Positions 16,149 through 24,928 are shown, counted from the stretch's first letter. The stretch is 64,000 nucleotides of DNA from Halorubrum sp. SD626R (GCF_001261915.1 NZ_CVRT01000052.1:1-64000), one strand, 5' to 3'. Notes: generated by a model from the letters alone, not told the origin. A program made the numbers and translations.

Positions 16149-16780
16149 GCGACGAGACGTACCTGACGGTCGCGGCGCCCGCGACGGCGACGTTCGAGGT
16201 CCGAGGCTCGGAGTTCCTCGGGCATGTCGCCCCGGTCGACACGGTCGAGGAGGCCGAGGCGTTCGTCGAGCGCGTCCGCGGGGAGTACGGCGACGCGACC
16301 CACAACGTGCCGGCGTACCGGGTGCCAGCGGGCGAACCGCCCGAGCGCACACCGGGGTCGGAGCCGATGCTCCGGGAGTACTCCTCCGACGACGGCGAGC
16401 CCTCCGGGTCGGCCGGGAAGCCGGCGCTCAACGTCCTCCAGCAGCGCGAGATCCGCAACGTCGTCGCGGTGGTGACGCGGTACTACGGCGGGACGAACCT
16501 CGGCGTCGGCGGGCTCGCGCGCGCCTACTCGCGGGCGGTGAAGGACGGAGTCGACGCCGCCGGCGTGGCCGAGGAGCGGCCGCACCGGAGCCTCGTCGTC
16601 GAGACCGGGTACGACGACTCGGGGACGGTCCGGGGCGTGATCGAGTCGACGGGCGTCGAGTTCGACGCCGACTACGGCGAGCGCGTCCGGTTCGACCTCC
16701 GGGTTCCGGTCGCCGAGGTCGAGGCGCTCCGCGAGCGGCTCAACGACGCGACGAGCGGACGGGTCGAGATCGACCGCTGA
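16145..16780 (+). CDS. IMPACT (YigZ/UPF0029) family protein
   Basis: A 211-residue protein with the IMPACT domain: RGSEFLGHVAPVDTVEEAEAF, ATHNVPAYR, the signature SDDGEPSGSAGKPALNVL, then NVVAVVTRYYGGTNLGVGGLARAYS. The second domain (LVVETGYDDSGTVRGVIES) is the ferredoxin-like DUF1949 fold. The eukaryotic homologue modulates Gcn2; the prokaryotic role is unclear, perhaps in translation or ribosome binding. The GTG at 16145 overlaps the previous stop (GTGA). Ends 17 bases before the convergent DP1 gene. Confidence 0.9.
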   Translation: MSDETYLTVAAPATATFEVRGSEFLGHVAPVDTVEEAEAFVERVRGEYGDATHNVPAYRVPAGEPPERTPGSEPMLREYSSDDGEPSGSAGKPALNVLQQREIRNVVAVVTRYYGGTNLGVGGLARAYSRAVKDGVDAAGVAEERPHRSLVVETGYDDSGTVRGVIESTGVEFDADYGERVRFDLRVPVAEVEALRERLNDATSGRVEIDR

Positions 16781-16796
16781 CGCCCCGGACTACGGG

Positions 16797-18467
16797 TTAC
16801 GAGAACTTCCGTACCGTCATCTCCAGCGTGTCGAGGTCGAGGATGGGCGCGTATCCGGCGTCGGGGTCGATGTTGACGGACTTCTGGAAATCGGTCTGGG
16901 CCTGCCAGCAGCCGGAGTTGACCGCGAGCACGTTGTGGTACTTCCCCCAGCCGAGCTTGTGGACGTGGCCGGTGTGGAACACGTCGGGCACGTCCTCGAT
17001 GACGAGGTAGTCGCGCTCCTCCGGCGCGACTCGGGTGTGCCCGCCGAACTGCGGGGCGACGTGGCGCTTCTTGAGGAGCTGGTACATCGCCTTGTGGGGC
17101 TCGTCGTAGCTCGCCTTCTCCTCGGGGAGCTCCGCGATCACCTCGTCGAGCGAGACGCCGTGGTACATCAGCACCTCGACCCCCTCCACGCTGACGGTCG
17201 CGGGGTTCGAGACGATCTGCGCGTCGTGGACGTCCAAAATCTCCCGGATCTCGTCGTTGAACCCGGGCTGGGGCTCCGCGAGCCGCACCGCGTCGTGATT
17301 GCCGGGGATCATCACGATCTCGGTGTCCGCGGGCACCTCCTTGAGGTGCTCCGCGAACGCCTCGTACTGGTCGTAGATGTCGACGATCTCCAGCTCCTCG
17401 TCCTGGTCGGGGTAGACGCCGACGCCCTCGACCATGTCGCCGGCGAGCAGCAGGTACTCGACCGGCTCGGCCTCGGGCGTGTGGAGCCAGTCGGTGAAGC
17501 GGTGCCACGCGTCGGCCATGAACTCGTCGCTACCGACGTGGACGTCCGATATCAACGCGGCCTGGACGTGGCGGTCGGCCCCGCCGGTCCGGTGAGTCCG
17601 GGGAACGTCCGGGAAGTGTAACGAGTCGGCGAAGAGGATTCCGGAGTCGTCGGCGAGCGTCCCCTCGACGGCGACGCACTCGTCCATCAGGATCTCGTCG
17701 ACGACGTCGGCGAGCCCCTTGTCCTTCATCACCAGCGCCGGGAACGTGCCGGTGGTGTCCTCCAGCTCGACGAGCCAGTGGCCGGACTTCGTGGACCGGA
17801 CGTCGTTGACGAGGCCGATCATCGCGGCGTCGCTGCCGCCGGGCATGTCCGCGATCGCCTCCGCGGGCCGGTGGTTGACGCGACCGCGGAGCACCTTCGA
17901 GAGGCGCTCGTAGCGGTCGCGGAACGTCCGGACGAAGTCGGCGTACTCGCCGGTCCCGGTGCTCCGGCCGGTCATGTCGTTGCCGACCTCCAGCTCGCGG
18001 CGGTCGGGGTCGCGGTCTCCGCCCGTTTCGCCGTCGCCGACGGCGGACCGGTTATCGCCACCGACGTCCGGAGCGGCGGGGTCCGGGACCTCGGCCGTCG
18101 AGCTGACCCGAGCGGCACCCCCCGACCCCTCCGTTTCGACTGGAGATCGGGCGGTGTTAGGGGCCGTGTCGGGGGACTCGCTCGTTCTGGTTCCGGAGTC
18201 GTCGTCGGGGTGTGGATCGGAGTCGGTCGCGGTCCCGGAATCAGAATCGGTCGTGGTCTCGGGGTCGACGGCGTCGTCCGAACCGACCGCCGCGCGGACG
18301 TGGGCGGCGGTGATACGGAGGGCGTCGTCGGGAGCGCGGTCGACGGCCGCTTCGAGCGCGGTCGCGGAGTCGGGGGCGCTCGCCAGCAGGGTTACCGCCT
18401 CCCGCTCGGCGTTGTAGCCCCGTCTGGCGAGCTCCTTGACGATCCGGGCGTTCGACTCCAGCGGCAC
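16797..18467 (-). CDS. polB: DNA polymerase D small subunit (DP1), 3'-5' exonuclease
   Basis: The proofreading subunit of family D polymerase, the euryarchaeal replicative enzyme. The 556-residue protein has an N-terminal helical domain (PLESNARIVKELARRGYNAEREAVTLL), a long acidic Ser/Thr/Asp linker (about 80-150), an OB fold, and a calcineurin-like/Mre11-type exonuclease domain. Its metal motifs are LISDVHVGSDEF, LLAGDMVEG, MIPGNHDAVR, YHGVSLDE, GGHTRVAP and TGHVHKLGW. The GTG at 18467 is chosen, since family members start with PLE-ARIV-EL; an upstream in-frame ATG adds nine poorly conserved residues. The large subunit is not in this window. Confidence 0.95.
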   Translation of the reverse strand: MPLESNARIVKELARRGYNAEREAVTLLASAPDSATALEAAVDRAPDDALRITAAHVRAAVGSDDAVDPETTTDSDSGTATDSDPHPDDDSGTRTSESPDTAPNTARSPVETEGSGGAARVSSTAEVPDPAAPDVGGDNRSAVGDGETGGDRDPDRRELEVGNDMTGRSTGTGEYADFVRTFRDRYERLSKVLRGRVNHRPAEAIADMPGGSDAAMIGLVNDVRSTKSGHWLVELEDTTGTFPALVMKDKGLADVVDEILMDECVAVEGTLADDSGILFADSLHFPDVPRTHRTGGADRHVQAALISDVHVGSDEFMADAWHRFTDWLHTPEAEPVEYLLLAGDMVEGVGVYPDQDEELEIVDIYDQYEAFAEHLKEVPADTEIVMIPGNHDAVRLAEPQPGFNDEIREILDVHDAQIVSNPATVSVEGVEVLMYHGVSLDEVIAELPEEKASYDEPHKAMYQLLKKRHVAPQFGGHTRVAPEERDYLVIEDVPDVFHTGHVHKLGWGKYHNVLAVNSGCWQAQTDFQKSVNIDPDAGYAPILDLDTLEMTVRKFS

Positions 18468-18584
18468 GACAGTCGAGAGGGGGGTGCGACCCAAAACGGT
18501 TCCGGAGGGACGACCGATCGTCGCGTCGGTCGACGGAAGCGGTGACCCGGAAGCTTATCACCGAAACCCGACAACCCGCAGGTA

Positions 18585-19745
18585 ATGGACGAAGGGGATC
18601 GGTCGGAGGCGGACGGGGATCCGACCGAGCGAAGCGAAGCGTCGGCCGGGACCGGGACCGAGCGCGACGAGGCCGACGACGAGCGCGACGAGGCCGACGA
18701 CGAGCGCGACGAGACCGACCCTCGGAATACAGGAGACGAGATCGGACCGGGCGATGCGGTCGATACCGGCGACGAATCCGGCAGGGACGGCCCGGAGGAT
18801 GCGAACGACTCGACCGATAGGGACGATGATGCCGCGTCAGTCGACCGCAGGGAGGGGTCCGAATCCTCGGTTGGCGGTGACGGTCCGAGCGACCGACGCG
18901 AACGCGGGCGCGCTGACACGGATTCGAACCGACGGGGACGAGGAGGTTCGTCCTCGAAGGAGACGAATGGGTTCGTCCATCGGTTCCGTCACGACAAGGA
19001 AGGGCCCCTCATGTGGGTCCGAGAGATGCTTTCCAGCGTGGCCGTCGTGCTGGCGATCGGTCTGATCCTGTTCGGGGTCAGCGGCGTGTGGCCGCCGATG
19101 GTCGCCGTCGAGTCCGGGAGCATGGAGCCCAATATGCAGGTCGGCGACCTGGTCTTCGTGACGGAGCCCGGACGGCTCGCGCCCGACGCCGCGGACAACG
19201 ATGTCGGCGTGGTGACGTACGACGACGGGCGAGTCGCCGACTACCGGACGTTCGGAACGTACGGGTCCGTGGTCATCTATCGCCCGCCGGGCCGGACGGC
19301 CTCGCCGATCATCCACCGGGCGATGTTTCACGTCGAGGAGGGGGAAAACTGGTACGACCGCGCCGACGGGGAGTACCACAGCGCGGCGGGATGCGCCGAG
19401 CTTCGCCACTGTCCGGCCCCCAATGACGGGTTCATCACGCTCGGCGACAACAACGGCGCGTACGACCAGGCGAACGGGCTCTCGCCTCCGGTCAGGGCCG
19501 AGTGGGTGACGGGCGTCGCACGGGTCAGAGTCCCCTATCTCGGGTACGTGCGACTGATCGCGAGCGGACAGGCCGAACTGAGCGACGTGGTCGCGACGAC
19601 CGCGGTCGTCGCGGAGTCGGGGACCGGGGAGTTCGATGTTGACGGCGAGCAGAGCGGAGACGAGTTCGATTCGGACGCCGAGCGAGAGGCCATCGAGGCG
19701 CCCGGAGTTTCGGGTGGAGGTTCGGCCGCGAGCGCGTCGGCGTGA
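18585..19745 (+). CDS. sec11: archaeal type I signal peptidase (S26B)
   Basis: A membrane-bound peptidase that cleaves Sec signal peptides. The 386-residue protein has one transmembrane segment at about 150-168, then ESGSMEPN with catalytic Ser179, PIIHRAMFH with His244 (the archaeal/ER-type Ser-His dyad instead of Ser-Lys) and FITLGDNN with Asp288. The first 140 residues are an unusually long, highly charged, disordered tail with two and a half copies of DERDEADD. The C-terminal 60 residues are also low-complexity. TATA-like GCTTATCACC about 30 bases before ATG 18585 supports the start. Paralogues are common in haloarchaea. Confidence 0.9.
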   Translation: MDEGDRSEADGDPTERSEASAGTGTERDEADDERDEADDERDETDPRNTGDEIGPGDAVDTGDESGRDGPEDANDSTDRDDDAASVDRREGSESSVGGDGPSDRRERGRADTDSNRRGRGGSSSKETNGFVHRFRHDKEGPLMWVREMLSSVAVVLAIGLILFGVSGVWPPMVAVESGSMEPNMQVGDLVFVTEPGRLAPDAADNDVGVVTYDDGRVADYRTFGTYGSVVIYRPPGRTASPIIHRAMFHVEEGENWYDRADGEYHSAAGCAELRHCPAPNDGFITLGDNNGAYDQANGLSPPVRAEWVTGVARVRVPYLGYVRLIASGQAELSDVVATTAVVAESGTGEFDVDGEQSGDEFDSDAEREAIEAPGVSGGGSAASASA

Positions 19746-19861
19746 GGAGAACCGACGGGATTCGACGACCGCCGAGACTCGACGGAACCAGTCGCAATGC
19801 TCGGAGACGGATGGGGGGAGAGAGCCGACGGAAGGGGAAAGAGTCAAGCGAAGGGGGAGAG

Positions 19862-21589
19862 TCAGTTGTCGAACCGGGCCTGAACGAAGGGTTGGGCGTT
19901 CTCGATGTCGCCGAGTCGGGAGTCGGACAGGAGCACCGCTTCGGTCTCCTCGACCGGGACCGAGAGGCCCATCTCCTTCGTGCGGCCGTAGCGTCCCTTC
20001 GAGACGACGACCGCGTTGACGATCCCGAGCATGTCGAGCTCGCTGATGAGGTCGGTGACGCGGCGCTGCGTGAGCACGTCCGCGTCGATCTCCTCGCAGA
20101 GGCGCTTATAGATATTGAACACCTCGCCGGTGTTGATGTTGTGGACGCCGTTCTTCTCTAAGAGGATCACGGCGAACAGCACGATCTTACTCTGGGTCGG
20201 GAGAGTTCGGACGACCTCGACGACGCGGTCGAGTTCGATCTTGTCCTGCGCCTGCCGGACGTGTTTCTCGGCGACGATCTCGGCCTGCGAGCGCTCGGCG
20301 AGCTCGCCCGCGGTCCGGAGGAGGTCCAGCGCGCGACGGGCGTCGCCGTGCTCTTGGGCGGCGAACGCGGCGCAAAGGGGGATCACGTCGTCGGTGAGCG
20401 CCTCCTCTTTGAACGCGATGTCGGCGCGGTGCTGGAGGATGTCCCGGAGCTGGTTCGCGTCGTACGGGGGGAAGACGATCTCCTCCTCCCCGAGGCTGGA
20501 TTTGACGCGGGGGTCGAGGAAGTCGGTGAACTTCAGATCGTTGGAGATCCCCATGATGGAGATCCGCGACCGGTCGAGCTCGGAGTTCATCCGCGAGAGG
20601 TTGTAGAGCGTGTCGTCGCCGCTCTTCTCGACGAGCTTGTCGATCTCGTCGAGCATGATCACGACCACGCGCTCGTGGTAGTCGACCGCCTCGAAGAACG
20701 TCGAGTACACCCGGTCGGTCGGCCATCCGGTCATCGGCACTTCTTCCATCTCCTCTGCGTCGGCCTCGAGCTCGTCGATCCGGGCGTCGAGCTCGTCGAG
20801 CGTCGCGAACTCGGTCCCGGCGAGCGCTCTGGGGTCGTCGGCCGTCTGAGACCTGAGCTCTCGGTGCTCTTCGAGGCGATCCGCGATGACCTGCTGGTTC
20901 TTCTCGATGAAGGTGTTGGCGAGCTGGGCGAGGACGCGGTACTGCGTGTCCGTCACCTCGCAGTTGATGTACTCGACCTCGCAGGGGACGTCGTACTTCT
21001 GTGAGGTCGATTCGAGCTCCTGGGAGACGAACTTCGCCGACGCCGTCTTTCCGGTGCCCGTCTTCCCGTAGATAAGGATGTTCGACGGGGTCTCGCCGCG
21101 GAGCGCGGAGACGAGGATCGTCGCCATCCGGTTGATCTGATCGTTCCGGTGCGGGAGCTCGTGCGGGGTGTACGAGGGGCGGAGCACCTCCTTATTCTCG
21201 AAGATCGGCTCGCCGGAGAGGAGGTCATCGAACAGGCCCTGATTGTCGTCGCCGTCGTCGAGAACGACCCCGTCGAAGTCCACATCGGGAGAAGACCGGT
21301 CGCGACCGGCGCTTCCGACGTCGACCTCGCCGTCGGCGGTAACGCTCATATCGGTGTCGACATCCACGTCGGTGATGACATCGGAACCGGCGTCCGCGTC
21401 CGTGTCGCGGTCGACGTCGGCGTCGACGTCCGCTGGACCGTCGAGTCCCTCGACCGACCGCTCGGTTACCCCGTCCGTCGAACTCGAAGGCGGATCGTCG
21501 AACTCGTCATCTGCCGTGGCCGGTTCATCGGTTTCCCCGTCACTGTCCTCCGATTTTCCCGCCTGCGGTGTGTGATCTCCTTCGTCCAT
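19862..21589 (-). CDS. orc1: Orc1/Cdc6 replication initiator (origin-linked)
   Basis: An AAA+ initiator that binds origin ORB repeats and loads MCM. The 575-residue protein has a long acidic tail (1-130), Walker A GKTGTGKT at 175-182, Walker B IMLDEIDKL at 311-319, sensor 1 ISIMGISNDL, sensor 2 EHGDARRALDLL, and a C-terminal winged helix (LPTQSKIVLFAVILLEKNG through RRVTDLISELDMLGIV). The gene lies right beside an ORB-rich intergenic region, the layout of the main chromosomal origin oriC1. An ORB-like element ends 6 bases before the start codon, suggesting autoregulation. ATG 21589 is the only good start that keeps the tail. Confidence 0.95.
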   Translation of the reverse strand: MDEGDHTPQAGKSEDSDGETDEPATADDEFDDPPSSSTDGVTERSVEGLDGPADVDADVDRDTDADAGSDVITDVDVDTDMSVTADGEVDVGSAGRDRSSPDVDFDGVVLDDGDDNQGLFDDLLSGEPIFENKEVLRPSYTPHELPHRNDQINRMATILVSALRGETPSNILIYGKTGTGKTASAKFVSQELESTSQKYDVPCEVEYINCEVTDTQYRVLAQLANTFIEKNQQVIADRLEEHRELRSQTADDPRALAGTEFATLDELDARIDELEADAEEMEEVPMTGWPTDRVYSTFFEAVDYHERVVVIMLDEIDKLVEKSGDDTLYNLSRMNSELDRSRISIMGISNDLKFTDFLDPRVKSSLGEEEIVFPPYDANQLRDILQHRADIAFKEEALTDDVIPLCAAFAAQEHGDARRALDLLRTAGELAERSQAEIVAEKHVRQAQDKIELDRVVEVVRTLPTQSKIVLFAVILLEKNGVHNINTGEVFNIYKRLCEEIDADVLTQRRVTDLISELDMLGIVNAVVVSKGRYGRTKEMGLSVPVEETEAVLLSDSRLGDIENAQPFVQARFDN

Positions 21590-21594
21590 GTGAA

Positions 21595-21616
21595 CCCCCC
21601 TGTTTCAGGTGGAAAT
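21595..21616 (-). promoter_or_regulatory. origin recognition box ORB-a, next to the orc1 start
   Basis: The minus strand reads TTTCCACCTGAAACAGGGGG, matching the shared pattern TCCA-N3-GAAAC-N3-GGGG (G-rich tail downstream). The element ends 6 bases before the orc1 ATG, so bound Orc1 could block its own expression as well as mark the origin edge. Confidence 0.7.
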
Positions 21617-21661
21617 ACCCCACGCGGAGGCGAGGCGCGCCGCGTTCCGCCCTGAAACGTT

Positions 21662-21693
21662 GACATCCGACACAGTTCGTGTTTTCGGATGTC
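21662..21693. repeat. hairpin-forming inverted repeat in oriC
   Basis: GACATCCGA (21662-21670) and TCGGATGTC (21685-21693) form an outer 9-bp stem. Inside it, CAC and GTG extend the pairing around AGTTC. There is no T-run. It sits between ORB-a and the rest of the origin, upstream of orc1. It could be an operator or a structural origin element; the sequence alone does not decide. Confidence 0.6.
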
Positions 21694-22140
21694 CAGTTGA
21701 TGCAGTCGAACCAGATGAAGAGGTGGTACTAAAGTGTTGCTCTCCGGACTCGAAACGATCGTCGGGCGGCGAGAGCGTCGGACGAACTCCGCCCCGTGGA
21801 GCGGTAACGACTCGACGTGAGGTCGACGAGGCGAGCTCGGTCGACGAGAGGAGGACGTCCCGGGGAATCCGATTAGATCGGGTACTGAGGAGACGAAGAC
21901 CGGGAGAGATCCGAGGCGGGGAGAGGCTTGAGGGGAATTACTCCCCGTGAGTCGCTCTCGATCCACGGAGCCGGATATCGAGGTACAAGATAATCGAGGA
22001 CATCGCCAGGACAGATACCGCTGTGCGCGGGAAGTGAGAGTGAGCGAAGCTGAGTAGGGGGAAGTGGGGGCGAGTGACGGTTGACAAAGCGGAGACGAGC
22101 CGGTCTCGGACCGGTTCGACTACGATACGCTCACCGGTAC

Positions 22141-22168
22141 CCCCACACCCCTTCGTTTCGTGTGGAAC
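22141..22168 (-). promoter_or_regulatory. origin recognition box ORB-b
   Basis: The minus strand reads GTTCCACACGAAACGAAGGG, followed by GTGTGGGG. It has the same core and G-rich tail as ORB-c, but opposite orientation, so the pair face away from the AT-rich core with their TCCA sides inward. It is one of the two strongest matches in the window. Confidence 0.85.
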
Positions 22169-22190
22169 GCGGATCGGGTGGGTGGGGGTG

Positions 22191-22320
22191 GTCGAGGGGT
22201 ACTATTTGTGATAGAAGGTTTTATACAATAGATAGTATAACAGTACCCTCGACAAACCCCTCTCGTTTATCGTTGATAGAATATTTTTATTTGTGGGTTT
22301 GAGAGAGCCAATTAAACACG
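22191..22320. other. AT-rich duplex unwinding element with nested inverted repeats
   Basis: An AT-rich island between ORB-b and ORB-c. GTCGAGGGGTACT (22191-22203) pairs with AGTACCCTCGAC (22242-22253) with one bulged base. Inside it, TTATAC (22221-22226) pairs with GTATAA. A second dyad, CAAACCC/GGGTTTG (22253-22259 and 22295-22301), flanks AGAATATTTTTATTTG, the most AT-rich stretch of the window. Such islands are where origin DNA melts. Role is inferred from position and composition. Confidence 0.8.
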
Positions 22321-22373
22321 AGTCACTGTGGACCGAAGCCGCCACACCCACACCCGACCCGCACCATCGGCCG

Positions 22374-22400
22374 TCTCCAGTCGAAACGAAGGGGTGGGGG
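22374..22400 (+). promoter_or_regulatory. origin recognition box ORB-c
   Basis: TCTCCAGTCGAAACGAAGGG continues with GTGGGGG. It is the mirror-image partner of ORB-b across the AT-rich core, sharing GAAACGAAGGGGTG exactly. Orc1 bound at both sites would sit symmetrically around the melting region. Confidence 0.85.
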
Positions 22401-22830
22401 AGGAAAGCGGACAGCGAACCCGGCTCTCCTGAGGGCGGTTGACGGGGACAGTTCTTTCCATGTCTCTCAGCGAGGGCGAAGCGCCACCTCGGAATTCTCT
22501 TCCGACTGCATCGCCGTACGATACTCCTCGGCTACTGCGGACCTTCTCCTCTGCCGCCGTCAACTCTCCTCCCTGTGCCACCGTCAGTATTCCCACCCGG
22601 CCGGAATCCCGAATTCGGCTCGTTCCTTTCCGATATCCGAAACGAGACACATATTCCGCGGTTCGAATCCATACGCGTCCGATATCGACCGATCGGAACG
22701 TCTGACGCAGTTCTTAAGTGAGAGGGGCGTGGATTCAATCGTAATTCCCCGAACGAACGCCGGGCGCGGCCGGATCGGGCGGTGACGCGCGACGCGGCTC
22801 GTTCGGGAGAAACCAGGACTGGAGGTCAGG

Positions 22831-23472
22831 ATGGGACTGCTCACGAATCTCAAAGACAGCATATCACGGGTCACGGACGGGTTGTTCGCGGCCGACGAAC
22901 CCAAGCGGATCGGGATCTACGGACCGCCGAACGCCGGAAAGACGACCCTCGCAAATCGGATCGCACGGGACTGGACGGGCGACGCCGTCGGGCCCGAGAG
23001 TCACATCCCGCACGAGACTCGACGCGCTCGCCGCAAGGAGAACGTCGAGATCGAGCGGAACGGCCGGAAGGTCACCATCGACATCGTCGACACGCCGGGA
23101 GTGACGACGAAGGTTGACTACAAAGAGTTCCTCGACCACGACATGGAGAAGGACGACGCCGTACGTCGCTCCCGCGAGGCGACCGAGGGCGTCGCGGAGG
23201 CGATGCACTGGCTCCGCGAGGACGTCGACGGCGTCATCTACGTCCTCGACTCCACGACGGACCCGTTCACGCAGGTGAACACGATGCTCATCGGGATCAT
23301 CGAGTCGCAGGACCTCCCGGCGCTGATCCTCGCGAACAAGACGGACCTCCCCGGAGCGGACGTCCAGCAGATCGCCAACGCCTTCCCGCAACACGAGACG
23401 ATCCCCCTCTCGGCGCTCGAAGGCGACAACATGGACGAAGTGTACACGAAGATCGCGGAGTACTTCGGCTGA
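22831..23472 (+). CDS. oapA: origin-associated Era-like GTPase OapA
   Basis: A 213-residue GTP-binding protein, encoded first in the oap operon next to oriC1 in haloarchaea. The motifs are G1 GPPNAGKTT (31-39), G3 DTPG in VDIVDTPGVTTK, and G4 NKTD in LILANKTDLPG. The N-terminal MGLLTNLKDSISRVTDGLF could form an amphipathic helix. Family naming (OapA/ArvA) links it to replication or chromosome functions, but the biochemical role is not settled. It starts 1.24 kb from orc1 on the other side of the origin. Its TGA overlaps the ATG of oapB by one base. Confidence 0.88.
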   Translation: MGLLTNLKDSISRVTDGLFAADEPKRIGIYGPPNAGKTTLANRIARDWTGDAVGPESHIPHETRRARRKENVEIERNGRKVTIDIVDTPGVTTKVDYKEFLDHDMEKDDAVRRSREATEGVAEAMHWLREDVDGVIYVLDSTTDPFTQVNTMLIGIIESQDLPALILANKTDLPGADVQQIANAFPQHETIPLSALEGDNMDEVYTKIAEYFG

Positions 23473-23888
23473 TGCCCGGACCGACCCCCAACGTCGACGG
23501 CGACGCCTCTTCCGACGGCCCCGAGGACGACGGCGTCCGGATCGACATGATAAGCGGCGCCCGGATGGAGGGGCTGACCGGAATGGAGAAGATCCGCCTC
23601 ATCCTCGACGGCGTCCGGGAGGGTAACATCGTGATCTTAGAAGAGGGGCTCTCTCCGGACGAGGAGTCCAAGCTGATCGAGGTGACGATGACCGAGATCA
23701 GCCCGGACGACTTCACCGGGATCGAGATCGAGACGTACCCGAAGGCCGAGACGAGCGACCAGAGCTTCCTCGACAAGCTGATGGGCCGGAAGTCAGCCCA
23801 GAAGCTCACCGTCATCGGCCCGGCCAACCGGATCGAGACGCTGCACAAAGACGAGAACCTCATCAGCACGCTCGTCTCCCGCAAGTAA
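23472..23888 (+). CDS. oapB: OapB/ArvB family protein (DUF2073)
   Basis: A 138-residue protein with the DUF2073 core: DGVRIDMISGARMEGLTGMEKIRLILDGVREGNIVILEEGLSPDEE as the main block, then KLIEVTMTEISPDDFTGIEIETYP and a conserved C-terminal KLTVIGPANRIETLHKDENLIS. The first 20 residues are a variable acidic tail. It is cotranscribed with the OapA GTPase (stop/start overlap ...TGATG) and directly abuts oapC. The three-gene order is conserved beside haloarchaeal origins. Molecular function is unknown. Confidence 0.88.
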   Translation: MPGPTPNVDGDASSDGPEDDGVRIDMISGARMEGLTGMEKIRLILDGVREGNIVILEEGLSPDEESKLIEVTMTEISPDDFTGIEIETYPKAETSDQSFLDKLMGRKSAQKLTVIGPANRIETLHKDENLISTLVSRK

Positions 23889-24584
23889 ATGCCCCACCAG
23901 TGTACCACCTGCGGCCGGACGTTCCCCGACGGGTCGAAGGAGATGCTCTCGGGCTGTCCGGACTGCGGTGGGAACAAGTTCCAGTTCAAGCCCGCGGGCG
24001 CGACCGCCGACGAGCAGTCACCCTCGAACGACCAACCGGGCCCGAACGACCAACCAGGCCCGAACGACCAACCGAGCCCGAACGAGCAGTCCGTACCCGA
24101 CGAGCAACCGACGCCCGACGAGACGCGACGGTCACCCTCTCCTTCGCCCGATCCCGCCGACTCGGCTTCCGCCCCCGACGCCGCCGTCGACACCCCCGAC
24201 AACGCCGACTCGACGCCCGCCGTCGACGAGGAGTCAACGGGGACCGAACACGTCCGTGAACGCAGCGAGGAGAACGTCGCGCAGGCGAGCGCCCGATCCG
24301 ATGTCGTCTCGCCTGACGAACTCGATCAGGCGAGCCAGCCCGTCGACTCCGGTTCCGGCGCGGACCCTCGCGGATCCGCCGACCCGGAAGGCCCTCGCCC
24401 CGACATCGACGAGCTCCGAGACGAACTCAACGAGCAGTTCGAGAGCATCCGGATCGTGAGCCCGGGGAAGTACGAACTCAACCTGATGGAGCTGTACGAG
24501 CGTCAGGAGTACATCATCTCGCTGCAGGAGGACGGTCGATACGTCATCGAAATGCCCGACGCGTGGGACATTCAGGACGAATAG
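23889..24584 (+). CDS. oapC: OapC/ArvC family zinc-ribbon protein
   Basis: A 231-residue protein with an N-terminal zinc ribbon (CTTCGRTFPDG...CPDCGGNKF, two CxxC pairs at residues 5-8 and 22-25), a long low-complexity linker that includes about four copies of PNDQPG/PNEQ-type hexapeptides (40-75), and a conserved C-terminal block IRIVSPGKYELNLMELYERQ then EYIISLQEDGRYVIEMPDAW. The ATG follows the oapB stop directly. It is the third member of the origin-linked operon. Its role is unknown; the ribbon suggests nucleic-acid or protein binding. Confidence 0.87.
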   Translation: MPHQCTTCGRTFPDGSKEMLSGCPDCGGNKFQFKPAGATADEQSPSNDQPGPNDQPGPNDQPSPNEQSVPDEQPTPDETRRSPSPSPDPADSASAPDAAVDTPDNADSTPAVDEESTGTEHVRERSEENVAQASARSDVVSPDELDQASQPVDSGSGADPRGSADPEGPRPDIDELRDELNEQFESIRIVSPGKYELNLMELYERQEYIISLQEDGRYVIEMPDAWDIQDE

Positions 24585-24928
24585 CGTCGGCGGGGTTTCC
24601 CTGCAGACCGCGCACTCATCGAATCCCCGAACCGCCGATCTAGTCGCGTTGTCCTCCGCTGAGCCCTCGATTCGGCCGAGCCACCCGCCCAGCCGGACCA
24701 CCTACCCAGCCGAACCATCCCCTGGTCGACGCGTCCGTCCGGTCGAACAGCACGTTCGGCCGAACCGCGCGTTCGGGCGACCATTGTCGAAGTGGACACA
24801 GTTATGCGGCTTCCTCCGTTACGGGCGCTCATGTCTGCTGATCACGCTTTCACTTCGCGATCTCGATCCGTTTCTCCACCGACCCGACCCGACGACCGCG
24901 ACCGGAGTTCCCGCGACGAGGTGCCCGT
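24585..24928. other. 344-base intergenic stretch with a degenerate 17-bp repeat
   Basis: No gene recognised. Three imperfect tandem copies of CCGARCCACCYRCCCAG lie at 24676-24692, 24693-24709 and 24710-24725. A TATA-like CAGTTATGCGG sits near 24798-24808, upstream of the aspartate kinase gene but more than 100 bases from its ATG, so the aspartate kinase leader may be long. Reading frames here are low-complexity. Confidence 0.5.

Larger units (their letters stand above)
21590..22830. other. oriC1: replication origin region (oriC1-type)
   Basis: A 1.24-kb gene-free region between the divergent orc1 and oapA genes. It holds three ORB elements (21595-21616 minus, 22141-22168 minus, 22374-22400 plus), a hairpin at 21662-21693, and an AT-rich core at 22200-22320 bracketed by the two inward-opposed ORBs. 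This is the standard haloarchaeal oriC1 plan. Reading frames in the region lack conserved sequence and haloarchaeal codon bias. Function is inferred from architecture and the neighbouring orc1. Confidence 0.9.

Noticed and set aside
22081-22705. Short ORFs inside the origin region
   Set aside because: They cross ORB elements and the AT-rich core, have basic Arg/Ser-rich products, and lack conserved sequence. They are chance frames.
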